Shown one piece after another: positions 41,364 to 49,116 of a stretch of 64,000 bases of DNA (within the stretch, counting starts at the first letter, position 1; the number at the start of each line of letters is the position of its first letter). Source of the DNA: Burkholderia sp. Ac-20365 (GTDB lineage: Bacteria > Pseudomonadota > Gammaproteobacteria > Burkholderiales > Burkholderiaceae); the NCBI RefSeq assembly GCF_017104715.1, contig NZ_JAAGPI010000040.1, forward strand, positions 16,939 through 80,938. The letters are read 5' to 3'. Below the pieces are notes generated by a model that did not search any database, was not told where the DNA came from, and saw only the letters and a program-made list of their open reading frames with translations. Position numbers and translations under genes: made by a program.

Positions 41364-42014
41364 ATGTCCACCCCGATCGACTACCTCAACCCCGCCCTGC
41401 CTCAAGGACTTCAGCGCGTGACCATGCCCGTCGTCGACGCGACGCCCGCGACGCTCGAAGGCTACGGAAAGCTCGTGGAAGACCCGAACGAATGCCGGGT
41501 CGAAATCGTGCAATGGCCCGCCACGGGATCGCGGCCCATCGATCCCGGCACAGGCGACGAGGCAGGCACGACGGAAGGCGTATTCGTCAGCGAGTGGCGC
41601 GGCGACGTTCTCTACGGTTCAAACGAGGCCGTCGGCGGCCACTACGTCCTTGCGTACGCAACCGAACCCGGCGAAGCGCGCGAAGACCACGCCAATCCGC
41701 CTGAGCGCATGTTGCTGTGGCACGCAAACTATCACCCGGACGGCGGGCAACTGTTCTTCCCGCTCGATCATCGCCCGTTCTACGTGCCGCTCGCGTTGCC
41801 GGGCGATGACATCACACCCGACAGATTCGTGTGCTTTCGCTTCGATGGGCGTCAAGGGCTCTACATCCATCCGAACATCTGGCACGAAGGCGTGTTCACG
41901 CTCGGCGGAACGCAGCGCTTCTTCGACAAACAGGGCGCCGTTCATGCGCGCGTGTCCGTCGAGTTTGCGACGGAGTTCGGTTGTCTGCTCGAAGCGCCTG
42001 TCGTGCATCCGTAA
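41364..42014 (+). CDS. Ureidoglycolate lyase-like protein
   Basis: A 216-residue protein of the AllA/ureidoglycolate lyase type, a cupin-like fold: FRFDGRQGLYIHPNIWHEGVF near 155-175 is the family core and carries the His residues, with LLWHANYHPDGGQLFFP near 118 before it. The enzyme releases glyoxylate and urea from ureidoglycolate in allantoin use. No other allantoin or purine gene is nearby, so it may instead belong to a related but uncharacterised clade. A 101-base gap precedes it with nothing notable. Confidence 0.72.
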   Translation: MSTPIDYLNPALPQGLQRVTMPVVDATPATLEGYGKLVEDPNECRVEIVQWPATGSRPIDPGTGDEAGTTEGVFVSEWRGDVLYGSNEAVGGHYVLAYATEPGEAREDHANPPERMLLWHANYHPDGGQLFFPLDHRPFYVPLALPGDDITPDRFVCFRFDGRQGLYIHPNIWHEGVFTLGGTQRFFDKQGAVHARVSVEFATEFGCLLEAPVVHP

Positions 42015-42049
42015 CGCTTTGGCGCACGCGAGCAGTCGGGGCGGGACGC

Positions 42050-42790
42050 CTAGAAAACCAGCCCGCCCGCCACATCGATCGTGCTGCCCGTCACCCACGC
42101 GGCATCGTCCGACACGGCAAACGACACAGCCGCCGCAATGTCTTTCGGCAAGCCAGCACGGCCAAGCGGCGTCTTCGCGATGAACGGCTGGAGCAGATCG
42201 CGCGGCAAATGACTGTTGCCTTCCGTCTCCGTGAACCCGGGCGCGACGCCGACCACACGAATCTGCCGCGCTCCGAGCTCCATGCCGAGCGAGCGCGTCA
42301 ACACATCGACAGCGCCCTTGGTCGCGCAATACACATGCGCCATCGGATTCGGGCTCTTCGCGACGCCCGAACTGATGTTCACGACCACGCCGCCCTGAGG
42401 CAACACACGCGCCGCCGCCTGCGTCATCAGCAACAGGCCGCGCACGTTCACGCTGAAATGCCGGTCGATGCTTTCGGCCGTCAGCGTATCGAGTGAATCG
42501 ATGTCGTAGATGCCGGCATTGTTGACGAGAATATCGAGCTTGCCGAACGCTTCGAGCGTCGCGTCGACGAGCGCCTTCGGCTCGCCTTCTTTCGCGACAT
42601 CCGCGCGAACCGCAACCGCTTCGCCGCCCGCCGCGGCAATGCGCGCGACGACGGCGTCCGCGTGCGATGCGTCGCGCGTGTAGTTCACCACCACCTTCGC
42701 CCCGTCCGCCGCGAGCCGCTCCGCGATGCCCGCGCCAATGCCTTTCGACGATCCCGTGACGATCGCCACCTTGCCTGCCAACCGACTCAT
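42050..42790 (-). CDS. SDR family oxidoreductase (FabG-like)
   Basis: A 246-residue classical short-chain dehydrogenase with TGSSKGIGAGIAERL, NNAG, a Ser in ISSG near 140 and YCATK as the YxxxK motif; it ends VTGSTIDVAGGLVF. The Arg/His-poor cofactor loop VVNYTRDASHAD suggests NADP(H). ATG 42790 opens MSRLAGKVAIVTG. It is divergent from a LysR gene across 71 bases, the common arrangement of a regulator and its single target. Confidence 0.87.
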   Translation of the reverse strand: MSRLAGKVAIVTGSSKGIGAGIAERLAADGAKVVVNYTRDASHADAVVARIAAAGGEAVAVRADVAKEGEPKALVDATLEAFGKLDILVNNAGIYDIDSLDTLTAESIDRHFSVNVRGLLLMTQAAARVLPQGGVVVNISSGVAKSPNPMAHVYCATKGAVDVLTRSLGMELGARQIRVVGVAPGFTETEGNSHLPRDLLQPFIAKTPLGRAGLPKDIAAAVSFAVSDDAAWVTGSTIDVAGGLVF

Positions 42791-42861
42791 GCCTGCTCCT
42801 GATTGTGAAGTCAGACTGTATGCTAGGCTGCGAAAGTCACCGAATAAAGCGGGAAAACAGG

Positions 42862-43782
42862 ATGGACAATGAAGATGCACTTCACAATTCCGCCAATCTC
42901 CCGGACCTGCTTCCGGGCATAGCGGCGTTCGCGCGGGTCGCGCATCACCGCAGCTTCACGCGCGCGGCGCACGAACTCGGTGTGTCGACGTCCGCGCTTT
43001 CGCAGACATTGCGCACGCTCGAAGCACGCCTCGGCGTACGGCTGCTCGAACGCTCGACGCGCAAGGTCGGCCTGACGGAACTCGGCCAGCGCTTCCTGCA
43101 AAACGCGCAGCCGGCGCTCGCGGCGTTGCGTGGCGCCGTCAACGAAGTGCACGACATGCGCGACAAGCCGGCCGGCCTGCTGCGCCTGAACGTGTCGCGC
43201 ATTGCCGCCGAGATTCTGGTGATGCCACGTCTCACGCCTTTTCTCGAGGCCTATCCGGACATCACCGTCGAACTGCATTGCGACAACGCGCTGATCGACA
43301 TTGTCAGCGGCGGTTTCGACGCGGGTATCCGGCTGTCGGAAAATCTGTCGCAGGATGTGGTGGCGGTGCCGCTCGGCGGCGACCAGCGCCTCGCCACCGT
43401 GGCCGCACCGCATTATCTGAGCGGACGGACTTTGCCCCGCGAGCCGCGCGATCTTGCAGCGCATCGTTGCCTCAATGTGCGGCTGCAAAACGGCCTGTTC
43501 CGCTGGGTGTATCAGGCCGAGGGCCGCGAATTCAGCGTCGACACGCCGGGACCGCTTCTCACCAACGACGGCGACTTGCTGCTCTCCGCGATCCGCAGCG
43601 GCGCGGGCATCGGCTGCACGCTCGAAGCCGTGATCGCCGACGATATCCGTGCTGGCCGCCTGATTCCCCTGCTGGAACCGTGGTGGCCGCGTTTCCCGGG
43701 CTTCCACATCTACTATTCGAGCCGGATACACGTGCCGCGCAAGCTGCGCGCGTTCATCGACTTCATGCAGACACGCGCCTGA
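42862..43782 (+). CDS. LysR family transcriptional regulator
   Basis: A 306-residue LysR protein: winged helix with FARVAHHRSFTRAAHELG and ALSQTLRTLEARLGVRLLERSTRKVGLT, then the effector domain (about 105-300). ATG 42862 follows AAAACAGG; the longer frame would start inside the promoter. It is divergent from the FabG-like SDR, which it probably regulates. Its DNA-binding region resembles that of the LysR protein at 57.6 kb, so the two may be paralogues. Confidence 0.87.
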   Translation: MDNEDALHNSANLPDLLPGIAAFARVAHHRSFTRAAHELGVSTSALSQTLRTLEARLGVRLLERSTRKVGLTELGQRFLQNAQPALAALRGAVNEVHDMRDKPAGLLRLNVSRIAAEILVMPRLTPFLEAYPDITVELHCDNALIDIVSGGFDAGIRLSENLSQDVVAVPLGGDQRLATVAAPHYLSGRTLPREPRDLAAHRCLNVRLQNGLFRWVYQAEGREFSVDTPGPLLTNDGDLLLSAIRSGAGIGCTLEAVIADDIRAGRLIPLLEPWWPRFPGFHIYYSSRIHVPRKLRAFIDFMQTRA

Positions 43783-43828
43783 TCCGGGCGATTGCGCAGA
43801 TGAAACAGTGTGTCTTCGAAAATAGCGC

Positions 43829-43857
43829 TTGACTCTCTATCTAGTAGTAGATAAAGT
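43829..43857 (+). promoter_or_regulatory. tetR promoter overlapped by operator site 1
   Basis: TTGACT (43829-43834) and TAAAGT (43852-43857), 17 bases apart, look like a sigma-70 promoter. TATCTAGTAGTAGATA (43838-43853) lies in the spacer, so bound repressor would block it. Transcription would begin at about 43864, next to the ATG at 43865, so the mRNA may be leaderless. Confidence 0.6.
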
Positions 43858-43864
43858 TCGATCC

Positions 43865-44431
43865 ATGGAACCGACCACTACCGTCCGCGAACAGATCCTC
43901 GACCACGCCATCACGCTGATGATGCTGCGCGGTTACAACGGGTTCAGTTATCGCGACCTGTCGGAACTGGTTGGAGTGAAGACTTCGAGCATCCATTATT
44001 ACTTCCCGTCGAAAGACGATCTGGTGCTCGAAGCCGTCAGCCAGTACAGCAACGAGATTCTCGGCGCGCTGGGTTCAATCGACGCTACGCTTGCTGCCGA
44101 TCAGAAGCTGAGCAAGTACACGAAGCTGTTTGGCAGAGTGCTGGGCGAAGGCGACCAGATCTGTCTGTGCGGCATGCTGGCCGCGGATATCGAGGCATTG
44201 CCCGATAACGTGCGCACCGCCGTGCAGGCATTCTTCAAGGCCAACGAAAGCTGGCTGTCGAAGGTGCTGGCGCAAGGCGTGAAGGAACGCACGTTGCATG
44301 TCAACGGCAAGCCTGAAAATGCAGCGCGAGCCTTGTACGCCGCCTATCAGGGCAGCGTGCTGGCAAGCCGGTTGTTCAAGACGAAGGCTCGACTCGAAGA
44401 CGTCGAGGCTTCGTGGAAGGTTTCGAAGTAG
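43865..44431 (+). CDS. TetR family transcriptional regulator
   Basis: A 188-residue repressor: N-terminal HTH (ITLMMLRGYNGFSYRDLSELVGVKTSSIHYYFPSK split over about 15-53) and a ligand-binding helical domain containing CLCGMLAADIEALPDNV, the TetR_C form of the AcrR-like group. Three identical operators lie around it (43838, 44482, 44550), one in its own promoter and two upstream of the Ohr-like gene, so it likely represses itself and the ohr/esterase pair. A cysteine pair (LCGM region) could sense oxidants, but this is a guess. Confidence 0.88.
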   Translation: MEPTTTVREQILDHAITLMMLRGYNGFSYRDLSELVGVKTSSIHYYFPSKDDLVLEAVSQYSNEILGALGSIDATLAADQKLSKYTKLFGRVLGEGDQICLCGMLAADIEALPDNVRTAVQAFFKANESWLSKVLAQGVKERTLHVNGKPENAARALYAAYQGSVLASRLFKTKARLEDVEASWKVSK

Positions 44432-44481
44432 CGGTATTCAAGGCGGTCGTCACACATCGCCTTTTGTTAGATCCCGTTATC

Positions 44482-44565
44482 TATCTAGTAGTAGATAAAT
44501 AGCGATTGTAGAGAGATGTTGAGGAAGTACAGCGGTTCGCTCCATTGTCTATCTAGTAGTAGATA
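44482..44565. promoter_or_regulatory. TetR operator sites 2 and 3 upstream of the Ohr-like gene
   Basis: TATCTAGTAGTAGATA occurs at 44482-44497 and again at 44550-44565, identical to site 1 at 43838. Arms TATCTA/TAGATA flank a GTAG centre; at site 3 the arms extend to seven bases. The two sites are 68 bases apart. Their exact repetition and placement around a tetR gene give strong support. No clear -10/-35 pair was identified here. Confidence 0.8.
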
Positions 44566-44623
44566 GCAAAGAGCCGAACCACATTGCAGATTCACTTAAC
44601 CATTGCCAGTCAGGAGTTACATC

Positions 44624-44986
44624 ATGTCGATCGAAAAAGTTCTGTACCGCGCTCACGCTCACGCTACGGGTGGCCGCGACGGTGCGGGTGGTGAAGGCGC
44701 GAACCCTGAACAACTGTTCGCGGCAGGCTACAGCGCCTGTTTCCTCGGCGCGATGAAATTCGTCGCAGCACGCGACAAGACGCCGATTCCGGCGGACGTG
44801 TCGGTCGACGGCAGTGTTGGTATCGGTGCGATTCCGAACGGCTTCGGTATCGAAGTCGAACTGAAGATTTCGCTGCCGGGCATGGACCGCGACACTGCTC
44901 AGGCGCTGATCGACAAGGCACACATCGTGTGCCCGTACTCGAACGCAACACGCGGCAACATCGACGTCACGTTGACGCTGGTTTGA
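44624..44986 (+). CDS. Ohr/OsmC-like hydroperoxide resistance protein with internal deletion
   Basis: A 120-residue protein clearly of the Ohr group, which reduces organic hydroperoxides with two cysteines: Cys39 (GYSACF) and Cys103 (HIVCPYSN). Arg18 (TGGRDG) and Glu29 (NPEQLF), the other active-site residues, are also present. Family members have about 20 more residues between GGRDG and GAGG; here GGRDG runs straight into AGGEGANPEQLF, an in-frame loss of a beta-hairpin used for dimer packing. Ribosome site CAGGAGTTACATC. It is followed 38 bases later by an esterase gene and preceded by two TetR operators. Activity is uncertain. Confidence 0.85.
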   Translation: MSIEKVLYRAHAHATGGRDGAGGEGANPEQLFAAGYSACFLGAMKFVAARDKTPIPADVSVDGSVGIGAIPNGFGIEVELKISLPGMDRDTAQALIDKAHIVCPYSNATRGNIDVTLTLV

Positions 44987-45024
44987 TCGACTTCAACTCA
45001 TAAACAGAACACCGGAGCAGAAAA

Positions 45025-46053
45025 ATGAAAGCCCTGAAGCCCCTCGTCCTCGCCGCCGTTCTTGCAGCCAACGCCGTGATCGCATCCGCTGCGACGCCCG
45101 CCGCGCAGCCGACACCCGATCGCGTCACCGCAGGTTTCCTGAAGCAGCTCAACAGCGGCACGGGTCCCGCCCTCAACACGCTGCCGCCTGCGAAAGCGCG
45201 TCAGGTGCTGGTCGACGCGCAGAACAGCGTGAAAGTCGATCTGTCGGGTATCGACGTGTCGAACCGTACCATCGAAGAGGACGGCATCAGCGTGCCGGTG
45301 ACCATCGTACGTCCGCAAGGCGCGACGGGCACGCTCCCGGTGTTCATGTTCTTCCACGGCGGCGGCTGGATTCTCGGTGACTTCCCGACGCACGAACGTC
45401 TGGTGCGCGATCTCGTCGTGCAATCGGGTGCAGTCGCGGTGTTCGTGAATTACACGCCGTCGCCGGAAGCGCGCTATCCCGTCGCGATCAACCAGGCGTA
45501 TGCGGCAACAAAGTGGGTTGCGGAGCATGGCAATGAGATCGGCGTGGATGGCAGCCGTCTCGCGGTGGTCGGCAATAGCGTGGGTGGCAACATGGCTGCC
45601 GTCGTCAGCCTGATGGCGAAGGACAAGCATGGTCCGGACATCCGCTTCCAGGGTTTGATGTGGCCCGTCACCGATGCCAACTTCAACGACGGCTCGTATC
45701 TCGCGTACCGCGACAAGCACTTCCTGACGCGCGCGATGATGCAATGGTTCTGGGACGCATACACAAAGGATCCCGCACAGCGTGCACAGATTTACGCATC
45801 GCCGCTGCGCGCGTCTGAAGAAGAGTTGAAAGGCTTGCCGCCTGCGTTGATCCAGGTCGCGCAATTCGATGTGCTGCGTGACGAAGGCGAAGCGTATGGT
45901 CGCAAGCTCGATGCGGCCGGAAACGAAGTGACGACGACGCGCTACAACGGCACGATCCACGACTTCGGCCTGCTCAACGCACTGGCTTCAGATGCACCGA
46001 CGCAAGCCGCGACGAAGCAGCTCGCGAATGAGATCAAGACGCGCCTGAAGTAA
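45025..46053 (+). CDS. Exported alpha/beta hydrolase (HSL-type esterase)
   Basis: A 342-residue esterase of the hormone-sensitive-lipase group. A signal peptide (1-22, ending IASAA) suggests a periplasmic or secreted enzyme. The oxyanion motif HGGGW (111-115) precedes the nucleophile Ser185 in GNSVGG, with Asp282 (FDVLRD) and His312 (IHDF) completing the triad. It lies 38 bases after the Ohr-like gene, so it shares the TetR-controlled transcript. The pairing of ohr with such hydrolases is familiar in proteobacteria; the ester substrate is unknown. Confidence 0.88.
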   Translation: MKALKPLVLAAVLAANAVIASAATPAAQPTPDRVTAGFLKQLNSGTGPALNTLPPAKARQVLVDAQNSVKVDLSGIDVSNRTIEEDGISVPVTIVRPQGATGTLPVFMFFHGGGWILGDFPTHERLVRDLVVQSGAVAVFVNYTPSPEARYPVAINQAYAATKWVAEHGNEIGVDGSRLAVVGNSVGGNMAAVVSLMAKDKHGPDIRFQGLMWPVTDANFNDGSYLAYRDKHFLTRAMMQWFWDAYTKDPAQRAQIYASPLRASEEELKGLPPALIQVAQFDVLRDEGEAYGRKLDAAGNEVTTTRYNGTIHDFGLLNALASDAPTQAATKQLANEIKTRLK

Positions 46054-46068
46054 GCGCAGTCTCTCGCA

Positions 46069-46101
46069 ACGGCATGAAGGCCGCACCTGCCTTCATGCCG
46101 T
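46069..46101. terminator. Bidirectional terminator between convergent genes
   Basis: ACGGCATGAAGGC (46069-46081) and GCCTTCATGCCGT (46089-46101) form a perfect 13-base stem with a 7-base loop between the esterase and the haloacid dehalogenase-like gene. No long T-run is present, but its position between converging genes supports the role. Confidence 0.65.
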
Positions 46102-46108
46102 ATCTGCG

Positions 46109-46831
46109 TTATACGCCGAGATGTTTCGCCAGATCGACAAGATCGCTGGCAGTCCAATCCCAAGTCCCTTCAGGCTTCAGGTCGGTTGTTTGCGACGCAC
46201 CGTGTTCATGAAGACGCGGAATGAACGCTGTTTTAAGCCCGCACTTCTGCGCCGCTGCCAGATCGCTATTGTGCGCGGCGACCATGCATACCTCGCCGGG
46301 CGATAACGACAACACCTCCGCCGTGCGCAAATACGTTTCCGGCGACGGCTTGTACGCACGCGCGACTTCCGCGCCGAGAATCGCGTCCCACGGCAGGCCG
46401 CCGTGCTTCGCCATATCGATCATCAGCCTGACGTTGCCGTTCGACAGCGGCGCGATGATGTATTTCGATTTCAGTCGTGTGAGTCCCGCGACCGTATCCG
46501 GCCATGGATCGAGCCGATGCCACGCCAGATTCAGATCGTCCAGATCCGCAGCAGCGACTTGCCCGATATCGATGCCGAATTCCGGCAACACTTCTTCCAG
46601 ATTCTCGCGATGCAGTACATCGAGCTTCGTGAACGGCCTCTCACCACTGCGCACGCGTTGCATGGCGGGTTGATAACGCGCACGCCACGCATCCGCAAAT
46701 TTCTCGGCATCCTGTGCGTTACGTCCGTGCTTTTGCAGAAATGCAGCCGCTTCACGCGCAACACCGCCTCGCCAATCGACCAGCGTGCCGAATACATCGA
46801 ATACACAAGCCTTTACGTCCATTGAACTCAT
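46109..46831 (-). CDS. HAD family hydrolase, type II haloacid dehalogenase-like
   Basis: A 240-residue HAD protein. Motif I FDVFGTLVDW gives nucleophile Asp12, motif II PLSNGN, motif III KPSPETYLRTAEVL with the Lys, and motif IV MVAAHNSDLAAAQ. These fit (S)-2-haloacid dehalogenases, which hydrolyse 2-haloalkanoates to hydroxy acids, but the AAHNSD segment differs from the SSNxWD of proven dehalogenases. It lies 27 bases downstream of the fuconate dehydratase gene on the same strand and may be co-transcribed, which hints at another phosphatase-like or dehalogenase role. Confidence 0.82.
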   Translation of the reverse strand: MSSMDVKACVFDVFGTLVDWRGGVAREAAAFLQKHGRNAQDAEKFADAWRARYQPAMQRVRSGERPFTKLDVLHRENLEEVLPEFGIDIGQVAAADLDDLNLAWHRLDPWPDTVAGLTRLKSKYIIAPLSNGNVRLMIDMAKHGGLPWDAILGAEVARAYKPSPETYLRTAEVLSLSPGEVCMVAAHNSDLAAAQKCGLKTAFIPRLHEHGASQTTDLKPEGTWDWTASDLVDLAKHLGV

Positions 46832-46858
46832 GTTGCGATTCCGTTGTAACCGAGAGCC

Positions 46859-48157
46859 TCAAGGCTGCCAGGCTTTGCCATTGGGGAACAGATACGTATC
46901 GAGCGACGCCGCTTTCATTTCGATGCTATAGCCCGGCTTTTGCGGCGGCATATAGTGGCCATTCCGGATAACGACGGGATCGACGAAATGCTCGTGCAGA
47001 TGATCGACATATTCGAGCACGCGGTTCTCTAAAGAAGCCGTCACGCAGATATAGTCGAAGAGCGAAATGTGCTGTACGTACTCGCATAAACCGACGCCGC
47101 CCGCGTGCGGACAAACAGGCACGCCGAACTTCGCCGCCATCAGCAGCACGACAATGACTTCGTTCAGGCCGCCCAGCCTGCAACTGTCGACCTGACAGAA
47201 ATCGATGGCCTGCGCCTGCAGCAATTGCTTGAACATCACGCGGTTCTGGCAGTGCTCGCCCGTCGCGACGCCAATCGTTCCCAGCCGCTGACGTATCGCC
47301 GCGTGACCCAGTACGTCGTCGGGACTAGTCGGCTCTTCAATCCACCACGGGTCGAACTCCGCAAGCCGCCGCATGTTCGCGACCGCTTCGTCGACGTCCC
47401 ACACCTGGTTCGCGTCCATCATCAGCTTGAGGTTCTCGCCGATCTCTTCGCGCAGGATGCGGGCACGCCGCACATCTTCCTCAAGATTGCCGCCCACTTT
47501 CTGCTTGAAATGTGTCCACCCTTGCGCAACACCTTCGCGCGCGAGACGGCGGATCTTGTCGTCGTCATAGCCAAGCCAGCCCGCCGATGTCGTGTACGCC
47601 GGATAACCTTTCGAGAGCATTTCTTTTTCGCGCTCGCCTTTGGTCGCTTCATGACGACGCAACATGGCCAGTGCTTCGTAAGGCGTAATCGCATCCGTCA
47701 CGTAACGAAAGTCGAGACAGCGCACGAGTTCTTCCGGGCTCATGTCGACGAGCAATTTCCACACGGGCTTACCGACCGATTTCGCCCATAGATCCCACAC
47801 GGCATTGACGACTGCAGCTGTCGCGAGATGAATCGCGCCCTTGTCAGGACCGATCCAGCGCAATTGACTATCCGATGTAAAAGCGCGCCAGAAAGCGCCC
47901 ATATCCGCGGCAATATCTTCAAGCTTCTTGCCGACGATTAGCGGCGTCAACGCATTGACTGCTGTCACGCAGATTTCATTGCCACGCCCGATCGTGAAGG
48001 TGAGTCCGTGACCCGTGAGCTTGTGAGGCGAGTCGGTTTCCAGCGTGACGTATGTAGCGGAATAGTCCGGCGCGGCATTCATTGCATCGGAGCCATCGAG
48101 CGAACGAGAGGTGGGGAAACGAATGTCGCGAACGGACAGCTTCGTGATCGTGGTCAT
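46859..48157 (-). CDS. L-fuconate dehydratase
   Basis: A 432-residue enolase-superfamily enzyme dehydrating L-fuconate to 2-keto-3-deoxy-L-fuconate. The active-site set is complete: Lys218 and Lys220 (FKQK), metal ligands Asp248, Glu274 and Glu301, and His351 (CPHAGG). From memory these match the Xanthomonas campestris enzyme position for position, as does the length. Divergent from the GntR regulator and sugar importer, it likely works in a non-phosphorylated L-fucose pathway; the other enzymes of that path are not in the window. Confidence 0.92.
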   Translation of the reverse strand: MTTITKLSVRDIRFPTSRSLDGSDAMNAAPDYSATYVTLETDSPHKLTGHGLTFTIGRGNEICVTAVNALTPLIVGKKLEDIAADMGAFWRAFTSDSQLRWIGPDKGAIHLATAAVVNAVWDLWAKSVGKPVWKLLVDMSPEELVRCLDFRYVTDAITPYEALAMLRRHEATKGEREKEMLSKGYPAYTTSAGWLGYDDDKIRRLAREGVAQGWTHFKQKVGGNLEEDVRRARILREEIGENLKLMMDANQVWDVDEAVANMRRLAEFDPWWIEEPTSPDDVLGHAAIRQRLGTIGVATGEHCQNRVMFKQLLQAQAIDFCQVDSCRLGGLNEVIVVLLMAAKFGVPVCPHAGGVGLCEYVQHISLFDYICVTASLENRVLEYVDHLHEHFVDPVVIRNGHYMPPQKPGYSIEMKAASLDTYLFPNGKAWQP

Positions 48158-48282
48158 CTGAGCACCCTCCAGGGGATGGCTATCGGCATGGGCCTGCTAG
48201 CGAAGACGAACCGCTTGTTGCGTGCATGATTGGGGTACACCCTGGTAAGTCAAATCAAACTCACTCCAGGCGTTTGCACGCG

Positions 48283-48316
48283 TTGACAACACTCAATCTG
48301 CTTCCTAGCATGCTAG
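48283..48316 (+). promoter_or_regulatory. gntR promoter with overlapping palindrome
   Basis: TTGACA (48283-48288) and TAGCAT (48306-48311), 17 bases apart, form a likely sigma-70 promoter. CTAGCATGCTAG (48305-48316), a perfect 12-base palindrome, covers the -10 box and is a candidate autoregulatory operator. CCTGG (48241) and CCAGG (48266) add an outer dyad towards the fuconate dehydratase gene. Confidence 0.55.
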
Positions 48317-48342
48317 CATGTCTTCTGGAAATCAAGCGTGCC

Positions 48343-49071
48343 GTGAGCTCTTCTACAGATGTCGCGAGTACCGCCAGCAGCCCATATGTCGCACTGCAAA
48401 AAGTCAAAGGCGGCGAACGCGGCAGCCTGACTGACGCAGTGGAACAGGCGCTGAGAGAAGCGATCGTGACGCTGGTGCTGGAACCCGGAATGATGATCGA
48501 CAAGCTGGCCGTATGCGAGCGCATGGGCGTTTCTCGCTTTCCGGTTTCAGCCGCATTGGCGCGGCTCGAACACGCGGGTCTGGTCGAAGTTTTGCCGCAG
48601 CGCGGCACGCGCGTCAAACCGATTGCGCTGCATGACATTCGTCAGCATCTGTTCATACGCAGCGCGTTAGAGGTCGAAACCGTGCGCGCCGTTGCGCTGA
48701 AACATGACGCCGCGATAGTCGATGCGCTTGCCGTCAATCTCGATCAGCAACGTGCCGTAGCCGGCAACGGCAATCGTCTGGAATTTCATGTACTCGATCT
48801 GAGCTTTCACGAAATCATGCTCGATGCGGTGAATTTGCCGCGCGTGAAAGAAATCGTTGCGGTGTCGCGCAATGCGCTGGATCGTGCAAGGCAATTGCTG
48901 GCAAGTCCGGAGCGGCTCGTACATACGCTCGAAGAGCACGAACATATATTCGCCGCTATTCGTGCAGGGAACGCCGATACCGCTGCAAAAGCCATGCACG
49001 ATCATCTCGACGAAGTGGTCGCCGAATTGCACCGGTCGGCGAAAGAAAGACCCGATCTTTTTGCACCCTGA
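48343..49071 (+). CDS. GntR family regulator (FCD domain)
   Basis: A 242-residue regulator when started at GTG 48343 (VSSSTDVAS), which lies about 25 bases past the predicted transcription start; ATG 48310 would fall within the promoter -10 region. N-terminal GntR winged helix (LREAIVTLVLEPGMMIDKLAVCERMGVSRFPVSAALARLE, about 32-72) and C-terminal FCD domain (about 90-230, with metal-binding-type Asp and His residues such as FHEIML and HDHLDEV). It sits between the fuconate dehydratase and the ABC importer and likely senses a sugar acid of that path. Confidence 0.85.
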   Translation: MSSSTDVASTASSPYVALQKVKGGERGSLTDAVEQALREAIVTLVLEPGMMIDKLAVCERMGVSRFPVSAALARLEHAGLVEVLPQRGTRVKPIALHDIRQHLFIRSALEVETVRAVALKHDAAIVDALAVNLDQQRAVAGNGNRLEFHVLDLSFHEIMLDAVNLPRVKEIVAVSRNALDRARQLLASPERLVHTLEEHEHIFAAIRAGNADTAAKAMHDHLDEVVAELHRSAKERPDLFAP

Positions 49072-49116
49072 GGTTCCGGCAATGTCTCCGGCTTCTCTTT
49101 GCATACCTGCCTCGCC

